A DNA stretch of 64,000 nt from Site-B1 sp963827785 (GTDB lineage Bacteria; Bacteroidota; Bacteroidia; Flavobacteriales; Flavobacteriaceae), in contig CAWHCT010000018.1 of NCBI GenBank assembly GCA_963827785.1, forward strand, positions 62,001-126,000, in the 5' to 3' direction. Shown piece after piece: positions 26,676-35,750 of this stretch. Within the stretch, counting starts at the first letter, position 1; each line of letters begins with the position of its first letter. The position numbers and the translations under genes are program-made. Under the pieces are notes generated by a model. That model saw only the letters and a program-made list of their open reading frames with translations, was not told the DNA's origin and searched no databases.

Positions 26676-29156
26676 ATGAGAAAATCCCTTTCAATTTTGT
26701 TGATGCTGTTTTGTGGAATAGCATTTTCACAAACAACAATTTCAGGATCGGTTACAGATGATAGCGGTCAGCCCCTTCCGGGAGCTACTGTTATTATTTT
26801 AGGTACTTCTACCGGAGCTGTGACTGATTTCGATGGAAATTTTACTTTGAATGTAAATCAAGAGCCTCCCTTTAGTGCCCAGGCTAGTAGTGTGGGTTTT
26901 GAAGCTATTTCAATTGAGGTAACTCAAAACAATCAAATTTTAAACTTTGTTCTTAGAGAAGGTAATATCCTTGACGAAGTAGTGATTTCTGCTTCAAGAA
27001 CTCCGGAACGTATCTTTGAATCACCGGTAACCGTAGAACGATTCGGACTTAGAGATATTAAAAACACTGCCTCTGTCGATTTTTATGATGGCTTAGAGAA
27101 CATAAAAGGTGTTGATGTAAATACAAACAGTTTAACTTTTAAATCTGTTAACACGAGGGGTTTTGCTACGTTTGCTAACAACCGATTCATGCAATTGGTT
27201 GATGGTATGGACAACTCTACACCTGCTCTTAACTTCCCAATAGGAAACTTAGTTGGTATGGTTGAGACAGATGTTAAAAGTGTCGAGCTTCTTCCCGGTG
27301 CATCTTCTGCTTTATATGGCGCAAATGCTTTTAACGGAATCCTATTTATGAGGAGTAAGAATCCATTTGATGATCAAGGAATTAGTGTTTCCATAAAACG
27401 TGGTATTACATCACAGGAAGCAGCGGGAGATAATCCTTATACAGATTTTGGTATCAGAATGGCTCACAAATTCTCTGAAAAGTTTGCTGCAAAAGTAAAT
27501 TTTGGCTACTTGCAAGGAACCGATTGGGCTGCCAACAGTACAGTAGATAAAAATATGGAAGGCGGAACAAGAGCCAACAATATAAACTATGACGGTTTAA
27601 ACGTTTATGGTGACATAGTCTCAGCAAATTTAAGGTCTAATTCAGGTGGGCTGGGTATTGTTCCAAATGTCTCTGTCAGTAGAACAGGATATGATGAAAG
27701 TGACTTAACTGACTATAATGCAGAAAGTGTAAAAGCCGATTGGGGCTTGTATTACAGACCTTTTGAAGATGACTTTGAAATATCGTATGTTGGAAAAGCT
27801 GGTACAGGTTCAACCATTTATCAGGGAAGCAATAGGTATTATATTGATGGATTTACACAACAACAGCATAAACTTGAAGTAAAAAACAGTAATTTCTTTT
27901 TAAGAGGTTATGTTGTTAGTGATAAAGCTGGTGACTCATATGATATGGTAGCCACGGCAATTCAAATTAATAGAGCCTGGAAGGGTGATATTGAATGGTT
28001 TGGAGACTATATTGGTACGTATGCCGGTGCTGCTTTTGGAGGCGCAACAGATGCCCAAGCACATGCTGCGGCAAGAGCAGCGGCAGAAAATGGTCGTTTT
28101 GAACCTGGGTCTCCAGAGTTCATTGCGGCATTTAACAGAAGTATAAACGACCCGAACATAATAACTGGTTCACAATTCAAAGATGCTTCAAAATACTATC
28201 ATGCCGATGGTAATTATAACTTCAGTCATTTAACTGATATTGCAGACATACAAGTTGGAGGGTCATACAGACAATACAGTTTGAATTCTTTTGGGACTAT
28301 TTATACAGATAAAGATGGTCCAATCGATTATTCAGAATATGGAATTTATACTCAAATTCAAAAAGAATTGGAATTAAGCGATGCCTTGGAATTAAAACTT
28401 ACTGGCTCAGTGAGATATGATAAGTCTGAATTTTTTGATGGCTTCGTTTCCCCTAGAATTTCTGCTGGCTTAACGGTTAATCAAGATCATAATATCAGGG
28501 CTTCAGTCCAAACAGGATTCAGGAATCCAACAACACAGGATCTGTTTATTGGCTTAGATACCGGAGCGTATATTTTAGTAGGTTCAGCACCGGATAATTT
28601 AAATCGGTTTACGAAACCTCATCCAATAAGCGAAGCTGCGCAACAGAATTTAGGGCAACCCGCAACCATTACTCAATCAGGTGGTGTTGCTTACACAAAT
28701 TCCTATACTTTAAGTTCGGTACAAGCTTTTGGAGCAACCGGAAATCCTGCGGTTTTGGAAGTAGGGAATCCAAGTATAATTAAACCAGAGCAGGTTAGTT
28801 CTGCTGAAGTTGGTTATAGAGGAAAATTCAATAAATTAATAGTAGACTTTAGTGCTTATTACAATAAATACAAGGATTTTATCTCACAGGGACGAGTTAT
28901 TGCTCCTTTTTATGGTACTGTTGGTGATGGCAGTTTATCTGTTGCAGCCATAGCCAATGAGGATTATGAAGTTTATGGAACTTATACAAATGCAGAGGCT
29001 GATGTTAATTCTTATGGTGCATCTATAGGATTGTCTACAAAGGTATTTGGTAATTTTGATTTGAAGTGGAAGTTACACGTATGCAAAACTGGATTTCGAT
29101 CAGGAAAAGTATCCGGATTTTGTAACAAACTTCAATACACCGGAGCACAAATTTAA
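26676..29156 (+). CDS. TonB-dependent receptor with carboxypeptidase-like N-domain (frame broken near its end)
   Basis: 826 residues in this frame, ~918 when joined to 29071-29430. Signal peptide (ILLMLFCGIAFSQ), a CarboxypepD_reg-like domain (ISGSVTDDSGQPLPGATVII, GNFTLNV), a plug domain (VEMLLPGASSALYG-type motif seen as VELLPGASSALYGANAFNG) and a 22-strand barrel. Outer-membrane importer driven by TonB; substrate unknown. After WKLH the frame shifts because of an extra A near 29070; the last ~25 residues here are spurious. It precedes an SGNH lipoprotein, which may be its surface partner. Confidence 0.88.
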   Translation: MRKSLSILLMLFCGIAFSQTTISGSVTDDSGQPLPGATVIILGTSTGAVTDFDGNFTLNVNQEPPFSAQASSVGFEAISIEVTQNNQILNFVLREGNILDEVVISASRTPERIFESPVTVERFGLRDIKNTASVDFYDGLENIKGVDVNTNSLTFKSVNTRGFATFANNRFMQLVDGMDNSTPALNFPIGNLVGMVETDVKSVELLPGASSALYGANAFNGILFMRSKNPFDDQGISVSIKRGITSQEAAGDNPYTDFGIRMAHKFSEKFAAKVNFGYLQGTDWAANSTVDKNMEGGTRANNINYDGLNVYGDIVSANLRSNSGGLGIVPNVSVSRTGYDESDLTDYNAESVKADWGLYYRPFEDDFEISYVGKAGTGSTIYQGSNRYYIDGFTQQQHKLEVKNSNFFLRGYVVSDKAGDSYDMVATAIQINRAWKGDIEWFGDYIGTYAGAAFGGATDAQAHAAARAAAENGRFEPGSPEFIAAFNRSINDPNIITGSQFKDASKYYHADGNYNFSHLTDIADIQVGGSYRQYSLNSFGTIYTDKDGPIDYSEYGIYTQIQKELELSDALELKLTGSVRYDKSEFFDGFVSPRISAGLTVNQDHNIRASVQTGFRNPTTQDLFIGLDTGAYILVGSAPDNLNRFTKPHPISEAAQQNLGQPATITQSGGVAYTNSYTLSSVQAFGATGNPAVLEVGNPSIIKPEQVSSAEVGYRGKFNKLIVDFSAYYNKYKDFISQGRVIAPFYGTVGDGSLSVAAIANEDYEVYGTYTNAEADVNSYGASIGLSTKVFGNFDLKWKLHVCKTGFRSGKVSGFCNKLQYTGAQI

Positions 29157-29430
29157 AGCATCTTTTGGTAATGCTAATTTATTTGACAATTTTGGGTTTA
29201 ATGTTTCATATAGATTTAGTGATGATTACTATTGGGAAGCGACTTTTGGTGATGGTGTTGTGCCGGAATATCATGTGCTTGATGCTCAAATAAACTATAT
29301 AGTGCCAAGTTTGAAATCAACCTTTAAAGTAGGAGGAACAAACCTAACCGGTCAAGAATATTATACTGCTTACGGTACTGGCTTTATAGGATCTATGTAT
29401 TATGTTTCATGGACAATTAACAACTTATAA
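29071..29430 (+). CDS. C-terminal barrel end of the 26676 TonB receptor (shifted frame)
   Basis: Reading from SYTYAKLDFDQEKYPDFV this frame gives the final barrel strands: PEHKFKASFGNANLF, FGFNVSYRFSDDYYWEATFGDG, LDAQINYIVPSLKSTFKVGG and NLTGQEYYTAYG, closing with the usual aromatic-rich strand FIGSMYYVSWTINNL. No start codon of its own is needed; it is the end of the receptor displaced by one base. It stops 5 bp before the next gene. Confidence 0.78.
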   Translation, partial: SYTYAKLDFDQEKYPDFVTNFNTPEHKFKASFGNANLFDNFGFNVSYRFSDDYYWEATFGDGVVPEYHVLDAQINYIVPSLKSTFKVGGTNLTGQEYYTAYGTGFIGSMYYVSWTINNL

Positions 29431-29435
29431 AAATT

Positions 29436-31097
29436 ATGAAAAAGAATATTATAAATACAAAATATTTATGGCTGTTATTTATCCTTATAGGATTAACAGC
29501 ATGTAACGACGTTGAAGATATTTTGGCAGATAATAATGCCGAAATTATTATTGATGAACCATTGCCGGAATTGACATCCGGAACTGCAGACTTTTCAAAT
29601 TATGTTGCTTTAGGAAACTCGTTAACAGCTGGGTTTACGGATAATGCTTTATTTATTGCAGGACAGCTAAACTCAATGCCTAACATATTATCTCAAAAAT
29701 TTGCTTTAGTAGGTGGTGGAAGTTTTTCCCAACCAATGATGAATGATAATATTGGAGGTATGGCATTAGGAGGTAATAGAATATTACAGCCAAGATTAGT
29801 CCTTGGAAGTAATCCTCTTGCTGGCCCTATGCCCTTGGAGTCTATAATTGGCCCTGTAACTGTTACAACCGATTTAGCGCTTAATAATCCAACAGGTCCT
29901 TTTAATAATATGGGAGTGCCTGGAGCAAAAAGTTACCACTTGTTATATGATGGATATGGAAATCCTGCTAACTTATTATTAGGTTTAGCAAATCCATATT
30001 TTATTAGAATGGCATCTGCACCAAATGCAACTATATTAGGGGATGCCGTAGCGCAAAACCCAACATTCTTTTCTTTATGGCCAGGTGAAAATGATGTATT
30101 AGGATATGCGCTTTCTGGGGGCGATGGTAGCGACCCTATTACACCAAGCGAAGGCCCACCGGGAGTTGGTTTCGATCAAACCTATGGAGCCTTAGTAGCC
30201 ACTTTAACATCTGGTGGGGCAGAAGGTGTTGTAGCGAATATACCTGATGTTACTACAATACCACATTTTACAACGGTTCCTTATAATCCACTGGATCCTT
30301 CTAATCCGGCTTTCGGGCCACAAATCCCTACGCTTAATATGATTTTTGGGGCACTGAATCAGGTTTTTTCTGCCTATGGGGAAACAGCTCGTTTAATTGT
30401 TTTCTCTGAAACTGAGGCTAGCGCCGTGGTTATAAAAGATGAGAGTTTAGCTGATTTTTCTGCTCAAATAGCTGGGGCTTTAGGGCCAAATCCAAATTTT
30501 GCAGCTTTATTAGGACAATTTGGTTTACCACCTGAAGCAGCACCAAGTGTTGCTTATTTATTAGGGCAAATCTATGGGCAAGCCAGACAAGCGACAGCGA
30601 CAGATCTTTTTGTTTTACCGAGTAGTTCAGTTATTGGTACTGTTAATATGGAAAATTTAGGATTTTTAATGTCTCAGGGATTATCACAGGCTTTAGCAGG
30701 ACAATTTTCGGTAGAAGGTGTGTCATTGCCTTTAGCAGATAAGTGGGTGTTATTACCAAGTGAACAACAAGAAATTAAAGATGCTACTGATGCTTTTAAC
30801 GCTACAATTCAAGCTACTGCTTCACAAGCTGGTTTAGCATTTGTAGATGCTAACTTATTGTTACAACAATTATTTATAGGTGAATTGACTTCTGGGGATT
30901 TTTCGCCTACATCCAGTTTAGTAACCGGAGGTATTTTTTCACTAGATGGTGTTCATCCTACTGCAAGAGGGTACGCTTTAATAGCTAATGAATTTATGAG
31001 AGCTATTGACGCAACTTATGGATCTAATTTTGAAGCATCTGGTAATTTAGTCGATATTGGAGATTATCCAACAAATTATTCTCCAATGCTCCAGTAG
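29436..31097 (+). CDS. SGNH/GDSL-family lipoprotein, predicted esterase
   Basis: 553 residues. Lipobox LIGLTAC23-ND predicts a lipoprotein. SGNH blocks are visible: FSNYVALGNSLTAGF (block I, nucleophile Ser), WPGENDVLGYA (block III, GxND) and DGVHPTARGYALIAN (catalytic D-x-x-H). A long middle insert with many G, P and A residues separates the blocks. It starts 5 bp after the TonB receptor's true stop, so the pair is surely one operon and may act together in capturing and de-esterifying an imported compound. The substrate is unknown. Confidence 0.85.
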   Translation: MKKNIINTKYLWLLFILIGLTACNDVEDILADNNAEIIIDEPLPELTSGTADFSNYVALGNSLTAGFTDNALFIAGQLNSMPNILSQKFALVGGGSFSQPMMNDNIGGMALGGNRILQPRLVLGSNPLAGPMPLESIIGPVTVTTDLALNNPTGPFNNMGVPGAKSYHLLYDGYGNPANLLLGLANPYFIRMASAPNATILGDAVAQNPTFFSLWPGENDVLGYALSGGDGSDPITPSEGPPGVGFDQTYGALVATLTSGGAEGVVANIPDVTTIPHFTTVPYNPLDPSNPAFGPQIPTLNMIFGALNQVFSAYGETARLIVFSETEASAVVIKDESLADFSAQIAGALGPNPNFAALLGQFGLPPEAAPSVAYLLGQIYGQARQATATDLFVLPSSSVIGTVNMENLGFLMSQGLSQALAGQFSVEGVSLPLADKWVLLPSEQQEIKDATDAFNATIQATASQAGLAFVDANLLLQQLFIGELTSGDFSPTSSLVTGGIFSLDGVHPTARGYALIANEFMRAIDATYGSNFEASGNLVDIGDYPTNYSPMLQ

Positions 31098-31119
31098 AAA
31101 ACAATAAAAAATCAATTTT

Positions 31120-31160
31120 GACGCCTTCTTCCGAAACCTCGAAATGAAGGCGTTTTTTTG
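31120..31160 (+). terminator. Terminator after the TonB receptor/SGNH operon
   Basis: CGCCTTC (31122-31128) pairs with GAAGGCG (31146-31152), followed by seven T. It lies 25 bp after the lipoprotein stop codon. Confidence 0.85.
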
Positions 31161-31204
31161 TGTAAAAAAGCAAGGATTTGCTATTCATTTTAAATTAAAA
31201 AAAT

Positions 31205-31212
31205 TATCTTTG
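31205..31212 (+). promoter_or_regulatory. Probable -7 promoter box of atpD-atpC
   Basis: TATCTTTG followed by CAC matches the Bacteroidota -7 consensus TAnnTTTG. A TTG lies upstream at 31178-31180, but the 24-bp spacing is longer than the usual 19. The transcript would have a ~80-base leader before atpD. Confidence 0.5.
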
Positions 31213-31298
31213 CACGCGAAAAACCATCGCACTCAACTTGATTGGGTAAGCTTGTTTTTCATGTTAAAACATAAGGAAATAATAAACAAAATATAGTA

Positions 31299-32807
31299 AT
31301 GTCAAAAGTTACAGGTAAAGTTGCGCAAATTATAGGTCCCGTAATTGATGTTGAATTTGGTAGTGATTCAGAACTTCCAAGAATTCATGATTCATTAGAA
31401 ATTACAAGAGAAGATGGTTCAATATTAGTACTGGAGGTTCAGTCTCATATTGGAGAAGATACTGTTAGAACAGTAGCCATGGATTCTTCTGATGGTTTAA
31501 GTAGAGGTACTGAAGTTGTTTCAACCGGCGTTCCTATTCAAATGCCAGTTGGGGAAAATATTTATGGCCGTTTGTTCAATGTTATTGGTGATGCCATAGA
31601 TGGACTTGGAAATTTGCCTAAAGCAGGGAAAAATGGACTGCCAATTCACAGGGAAGCACCTAAATTTGAAGACCTGTCAACTTCTACTGAAGTTCTATTT
31701 ACAGGGATAAAAGTAATCGACTTGATAGAGCCTTATGCAAAGGGAGGTAAGATTGGTTTATTTGGTGGAGCCGGTGTTGGAAAAACTGTTTTGATACAGG
31801 AGCTAATTAATAATATTGCCAAAGGCCACGGAGGATTATCTGTATTTGCCGGTGTGGGAGAAAGAACACGTGAGGGTAATGATTTACTTCGTGAAATGTT
31901 GGAATCAGGAATTATAAAATACGGAGACGATTTCTTGCACTCCATGGAAGAAGGCGGATGGGACTTGAAGAAAGTTGATAAAAAAGCCATGCTTGAATCA
32001 AAAGCAACCTTTGTTTTTGGACAAATGAATGAGCCTCCGGGAGCACGTGCACGAGTGGCATTATCCGGATTGGCAATTGCAGAATATTTCCGTGATGGTT
32101 CCGGTGAAGGTCAGGGAAAAGACGTATTATTCTTTATTGATAATATATTCCGATTTACACAAGCCGGTTCTGAAGTATCTGCCCTATTAGGACGTATGCC
32201 ATCTGCTGTTGGATATCAACCTACATTGGCGACAGAAATGGGTGAAATGCAGGAAAGAATCACATCAACAAAAAGAGGATCGATCACATCAGTACAAGCG
32301 GTTTATGTGCCTGCAGATGACTTAACAGATCCGGCACCTGCAACAACTTTTGCGCATTTGGATGCAACAACAGTATTATCTCGAAAGATTGCCGAGTTAG
32401 GAATTTATCCTGCTGTGGATCCATTGGATTCAACTTCCAGAATTTTGACAGCTGATATTTTAGGTAAAGAACATTATGATTGTGCACAAAAGGTAAAAGA
32501 GTTATTGCAGCGCTATAAAGAATTACAAGATATCATTGCTATTCTTGGAATGGAAGAATTATCTGAAGAAGATAAGTTAGCTGTTGGACGGGCTAGACGT
32601 GTACAACGTTTCTTATCACAACCTTTCCATGTTGCTGAACAGTTTACAGGGACTCCAGGGGTTTTAGTTGATATTAAGGATACTATCAAAGGATTTAATA
32701 TGATCATGGATGGCGAATTAGATCATCTGCCTGAGGCAGCATTTAACCTTAAGGGGAATATTGAGGAAGCTATTGAAGCCGGTGAAAAAATGTTAGCTGA
32801 CGTTTAA
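31299..32807 (+). CDS. atpD: F1 ATP synthase subunit beta
   Basis: 502 residues. Catalytic subunit of the F1 sector at the inner membrane. Walker A GGAGVGKTVLIQ near residue 152, the catalytic GERTREGNDL, Walker B region VLFFIDNIFRFTQAGSEVSALLGR, and the AxDDLTDPAPAT loop are all intact. As in other Bacteroidota atpD is paired only with atpC, away from the other atp genes. Confidence 0.98.
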   Translation: MSKVTGKVAQIIGPVIDVEFGSDSELPRIHDSLEITREDGSILVLEVQSHIGEDTVRTVAMDSSDGLSRGTEVVSTGVPIQMPVGENIYGRLFNVIGDAIDGLGNLPKAGKNGLPIHREAPKFEDLSTSTEVLFTGIKVIDLIEPYAKGGKIGLFGGAGVGKTVLIQELINNIAKGHGGLSVFAGVGERTREGNDLLREMLESGIIKYGDDFLHSMEEGGWDLKKVDKKAMLESKATFVFGQMNEPPGARARVALSGLAIAEYFRDGSGEGQGKDVLFFIDNIFRFTQAGSEVSALLGRMPSAVGYQPTLATEMGEMQERITSTKRGSITSVQAVYVPADDLTDPAPATTFAHLDATTVLSRKIAELGIYPAVDPLDSTSRILTADILGKEHYDCAQKVKELLQRYKELQDIIAILGMEELSEEDKLAVGRARRVQRFLSQPFHVAEQFTGTPGVLVDIKDTIKGFNMIMDGELDHLPEAAFNLKGNIEEAIEAGEKMLADV

Positions 32808-32824
32808 GAAAAACTTAAAAGAAT

Positions 32825-33100
32825 ATGTTCTTAGAAATTGTAACACCGGAAGCAACCTTATTTAGTGGAGAAGTGGAATCGGTGGCCGTTCCGGGAGTAA
32901 GTGGTGAGTTTCAAATGTTAAAGGATCACGCACCTATTATCTCAATATTAAAGGAAGGTTTCGTTAAGATCTATGGTGATATTAAGTTAAATGAGAAAGT
33001 CCAGGATAAATTTGAAAAGAAAAATAAAGGAACTTGGCTGGCGATCAATTCAGGTACAATTGAATTAAAGGACAATAAAGTTATAGTCTTAGCGGATTAA
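32825..33100 (+). CDS. atpC: F1 ATP synthase subunit epsilon (short form)
   Basis: 91 residues, only the N-terminal beta-sandwich domain (LEIVTPEATLFSGEVESVAVPG, GEFQMLKDHAPIIS). The C-terminal helical hairpin that inhibits ATP hydrolysis in many bacteria is missing, which is usual in Bacteroidota rather than a truncation. It follows atpD by 17 bp and is followed by a strong terminator. Confidence 0.93.
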   Translation: MFLEIVTPEATLFSGEVESVAVPGVSGEFQMLKDHAPIISILKEGFVKIYGDIKLNEKVQDKFEKKNKGTWLAINSGTIELKDNKVIVLAD

Positions 33101-33116
33101 AATACATTTATAATAT

Positions 33117-33153
33117 AAAAAAAGCTTCAAGTGAAAACTTGAAGCTTTTTTTA
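33117..33153 (+). terminator. Terminator after atpC
   Basis: Perfect 10-bp stem AAGCTTCAAG/CTTGAAGCTT (33122-33147) followed by a T run. It lies ~20 bp after the atpC stop. Confidence 0.88.
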
Positions 33154-33182
33154 TTTCTTAAAATTTGGATTGTTGTTTAAAT

Positions 33183-33350
33183 CTATAAACTTGCCAATCC
33201 ACTAGCAAAGCTGGTATAAACTTCATTACTAAACGAGCTTACTATTTTAATTACAAAATCACTAAAAAAATAAACGATAATAGCGGAAATGATTAAGCAA
33301 GCAAAGTCGCAAGTTTGGGACAGTTTTGTTGCTTCGTAATTGATCTTCAT
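33183..33350 (-). CDS. 55-residue single-pass membrane protein (hypothetical)
   Basis: An ATG at 33348-33350 opens a 55-codon frame ending in TAG at 33183-33185. The peptide begins MKINYEATKLSQTCDFACLI and has one hydrophobic segment of ~20 residues (CLIISAIIVYFFSDFVIKIV), then a polar serine-rich tail. It fills the otherwise empty gap between the atpC terminator and glpF. No family recognised. Codon use looks ordinary for the genome. It could be a real small membrane protein or chance; the clean start, membrane helix and position favour a gene moderately. Confidence 0.5.
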   Translation of the reverse strand: MKINYEATKLSQTCDFACLIISAIIVYFFSDFVIKIVSSFSNEVYTSFASGLASL

Positions 33351-33490
33351 AATAATGTTAGTTGGTGGTTATTTTATAAATATATAAATAATTAACATAA
33401 TATTATGCAAAAATTTAATAAAAATATAATTATGCTGCCATTATAATGACGAAATAACATAAAAATTGTGAAAAATCTAATTTAGTATAT

Positions 33491-34228
33491 TTACTTTAAA
33501 AGAATAAAGAGCAAAGCCGCTATTCCACCACCAATCAATGGAGCAACTATAGGAATCCAGGCATAACTCCAGTCACTATCCCGTTTATATTTAATAGGTA
33601 AGATTGTATATACAATTCGAGGACCTAAGTCCCTTGCCGGATTTATAGCATAGCCTGTTGTTCCACCTAAGGATAATCCTATGACCCAAACCACGAATGC
33701 TACAGGAATGGCGCCTAATGAGCCAAGTCCAAAATTAACCACTTGTTCAGATTCCAGGCTTATTTCCGGACCTGCGATATAGAAAACTGCAAACAACAGG
33801 ACAAACGTACCAACAACCTCATTTAAAAAGTTAACGGGATAATTTCTAATTGCCGGAGCCGTACAAAATGAGGCTTTTATACCTTCTACATCATCAGTCA
33901 GATCATAATGGTCTTTATGGGTCAAATAAACAAACAAGGAGCCTAACATAGCGCCTAACATTTGAGCAGAAATATAAGTAAGAACATTGGACCATTCAAA
34001 TAATCCACCTATTGCTAAAGAAACTGTTACGGCAGGATTGAGGTGTGCACCTGAATATGGTCCTGCTACCAGAACACCAACGTAAACAGCCAGTGCCCAT
34101 GCCGTTGTTATCTCTATCCATCCGGCTCCATTAGCTTTAGTCTTATTTAATACGACATTGGCCACAACCCCATTCCCCAATAGGATCAACAAAAAAGTCC
34201 CTAATAATTCCGCTGTAAATGGTGACAT
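33491..34228 (-). CDS. glpF: Glycerol uptake facilitator (MIP family aquaglyceroporin)
   Basis: 245 residues, six membrane helices and two half-helices with NPA-type motifs GAHLNPAVTVSL and AINPARDLGPR. The aspartate after the second NPAR is typical of glycerol-conducting rather than water-only channels. Start ATG at 34226-34228 gives the short N-terminus MSPFTAELLGTFLLIL. It is the last gene of the glycerol operon, 15 bp after glpK. Confidence 0.93.
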   Translation of the reverse strand: MSPFTAELLGTFLLILLGNGVVANVVLNKTKANGAGWIEITTAWALAVYVGVLVAGPYSGAHLNPAVTVSLAIGGLFEWSNVLTYISAQMLGAMLGSLFVYLTHKDHYDLTDDVEGIKASFCTAPAIRNYPVNFLNEVVGTFVLLFAVFYIAGPEISLESEQVVNFGLGSLGAIPVAFVVWVIGLSLGGTTGYAINPARDLGPRIVYTILPIKYKRDSDWSYAWIPIVAPLIGGGIAALLFILLK

Positions 34229-34243
34229 ATTTTACACTTTAAG

Positions 34244-35740
34244 TTATTCTTCTATCCAATTCTTTGATCGGGATACGGCTTTGTGCCAATCTTTTAAAAA
34301 GCTTTCAGCAACTGCCTGCTTCATTTTTGGTTTAAAGACTCTATCTATGGCCCATTGATCTTTGAGGTCCTCTAAGCCATTCCAGAAACCTACTGCTAAC
34401 CCAGCCAGATAAGCAGCGCCAAGCGCTGTTGTCTCCAGGAATTTTGGTCTTACAACATTGAAATTAAATACATCAGCCTGAAATTGTAATAAAAAATTAT
34501 TTGCAGAAGCACCACCATCCACTCTAAGTTCCGTTCCCTTTGCATTGGCATCAGCTTCCATGGCTTTTACAATATCATATACCTGATAAGCAATTCCTTC
34601 TAATGTTGCTCGTGCAATATGAGCCTGAGTGCTGCCTCTGGTTAATCCCATGATTGCACCTCGAGCATAAGGATCCCAATATGGAGCTCCTAATCCTGTA
34701 AGTGCCGGAACAAAATAGACTCCGCCATTATCCTTTACACTTTTAGCTAATGTTTCAATTTCTTTGGCATTCTTAATTAATTTTAATCCGTCTCTCACCC
34801 ATTGCACGGCAGCACCACCAACAAAAACGCTTCCTTCAAGGGCATAGGTAACTTTTCCATTGATTTTCCAAGCTATGGTTGTCAATAATTTGTTTTCTGA
34901 AAAAACAGGCTTATTCCCTGTGTTCATTAACAAAAAACAACCGGTCCCATAGGTGTTTTTAACCATGCCTTTTTCTGTACATAGCTGACCAAAAAGAGCT
35001 GCTTGCTGGTCACCTGCTATTCCGGCAATGGGAATATTTGCAGAGAAAACATCAAGATCTGTCTCGCCATAAACCTCACTGCTTTCACTTACTTCGGGCA
35101 AAATACCTTTAGGGATATCAAAAAGTTTTAGCAAATCTTTGTCCCATTCCAAAGTTTGAATATTGAAAAGCAAGGTTCTGCTTGCATTGGACACATCCGT
35201 TACAAATGTTTTGCCTTTTGTCAGCTTCCATATCAACCAGGTATCTACAGTCCCAAAACAAAGGCGACCCTCGGCTGCTTTTTGCCTGGCACCTTTAACA
35301 TTATCGAGGATCCATTTTAATTTTGTTCCTGAAAAATAGGCATCCAGAAGTAGTCCGGTCTTTTGTTTTATCTTATCAATGTGCCCCAGAGATTTTAAAT
35401 TATCACAATATTTAGATGTTCTTCTGTCCTGCCATACTATTGCATTGTATATAGGTTCGCCGGTTTCTTTATCCCAGACTATAGTTGTCTCTCTTTGATT
35501 TGTAATTCCTATAGCAGCAATTTCATCCGGGGAAATTTTAGCCTTTTTTGAGATGCTCAAAGCTGTCTCTAATTGGGAAGACCAAATTTCATTTGGATCA
35601 TGTTCTACCCATCCCGGTTTAGGAAAGATCTGCCGAAAGTCTTTTTGGGTGATAGCTATATTTTTTCCTCTATGATCAAATAATATGGATCTTGAAGAGG
35701 TAGTTCCCTGATCAAGGGCCAATACATACTTTTTCGACAT
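34244..35740 (-). CDS. glpK: Glycerol kinase
   Basis: 498 residues. Phosphorylates incoming glycerol to glycerol-3-phosphate. FGGY-family signatures: ALDQGTTSSRSILFD at the N-terminus, GITNQRETTIVWDKETGEP, WLIWKLTKGKTFVTDVSNASRT and the C-terminal GLAVGFW. Located between glpD and glpF, so uptake, phosphorylation and oxidation are encoded side by side. Confidence 0.97.
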   Translation of the reverse strand: MSKKYVLALDQGTTSSRSILFDHRGKNIAITQKDFRQIFPKPGWVEHDPNEIWSSQLETALSISKKAKISPDEIAAIGITNQRETTIVWDKETGEPIYNAIVWQDRRTSKYCDNLKSLGHIDKIKQKTGLLLDAYFSGTKLKWILDNVKGARQKAAEGRLCFGTVDTWLIWKLTKGKTFVTDVSNASRTLLFNIQTLEWDKDLLKLFDIPKGILPEVSESSEVYGETDLDVFSANIPIAGIAGDQQAALFGQLCTEKGMVKNTYGTGCFLLMNTGNKPVFSENKLLTTIAWKINGKVTYALEGSVFVGGAAVQWVRDGLKLIKNAKEIETLAKSVKDNGGVYFVPALTGLGAPYWDPYARGAIMGLTRGSTQAHIARATLEGIAYQVYDIVKAMEADANAKGTELRVDGGASANNFLLQFQADVFNFNVVRPKFLETTALGAAYLAGLAVGFWNGLEDLKDQWAIDRVFKPKMKQAVAESFLKDWHKAVSRSKNWIEE

Positions 35741-35750
35741 AATCAGTTTA

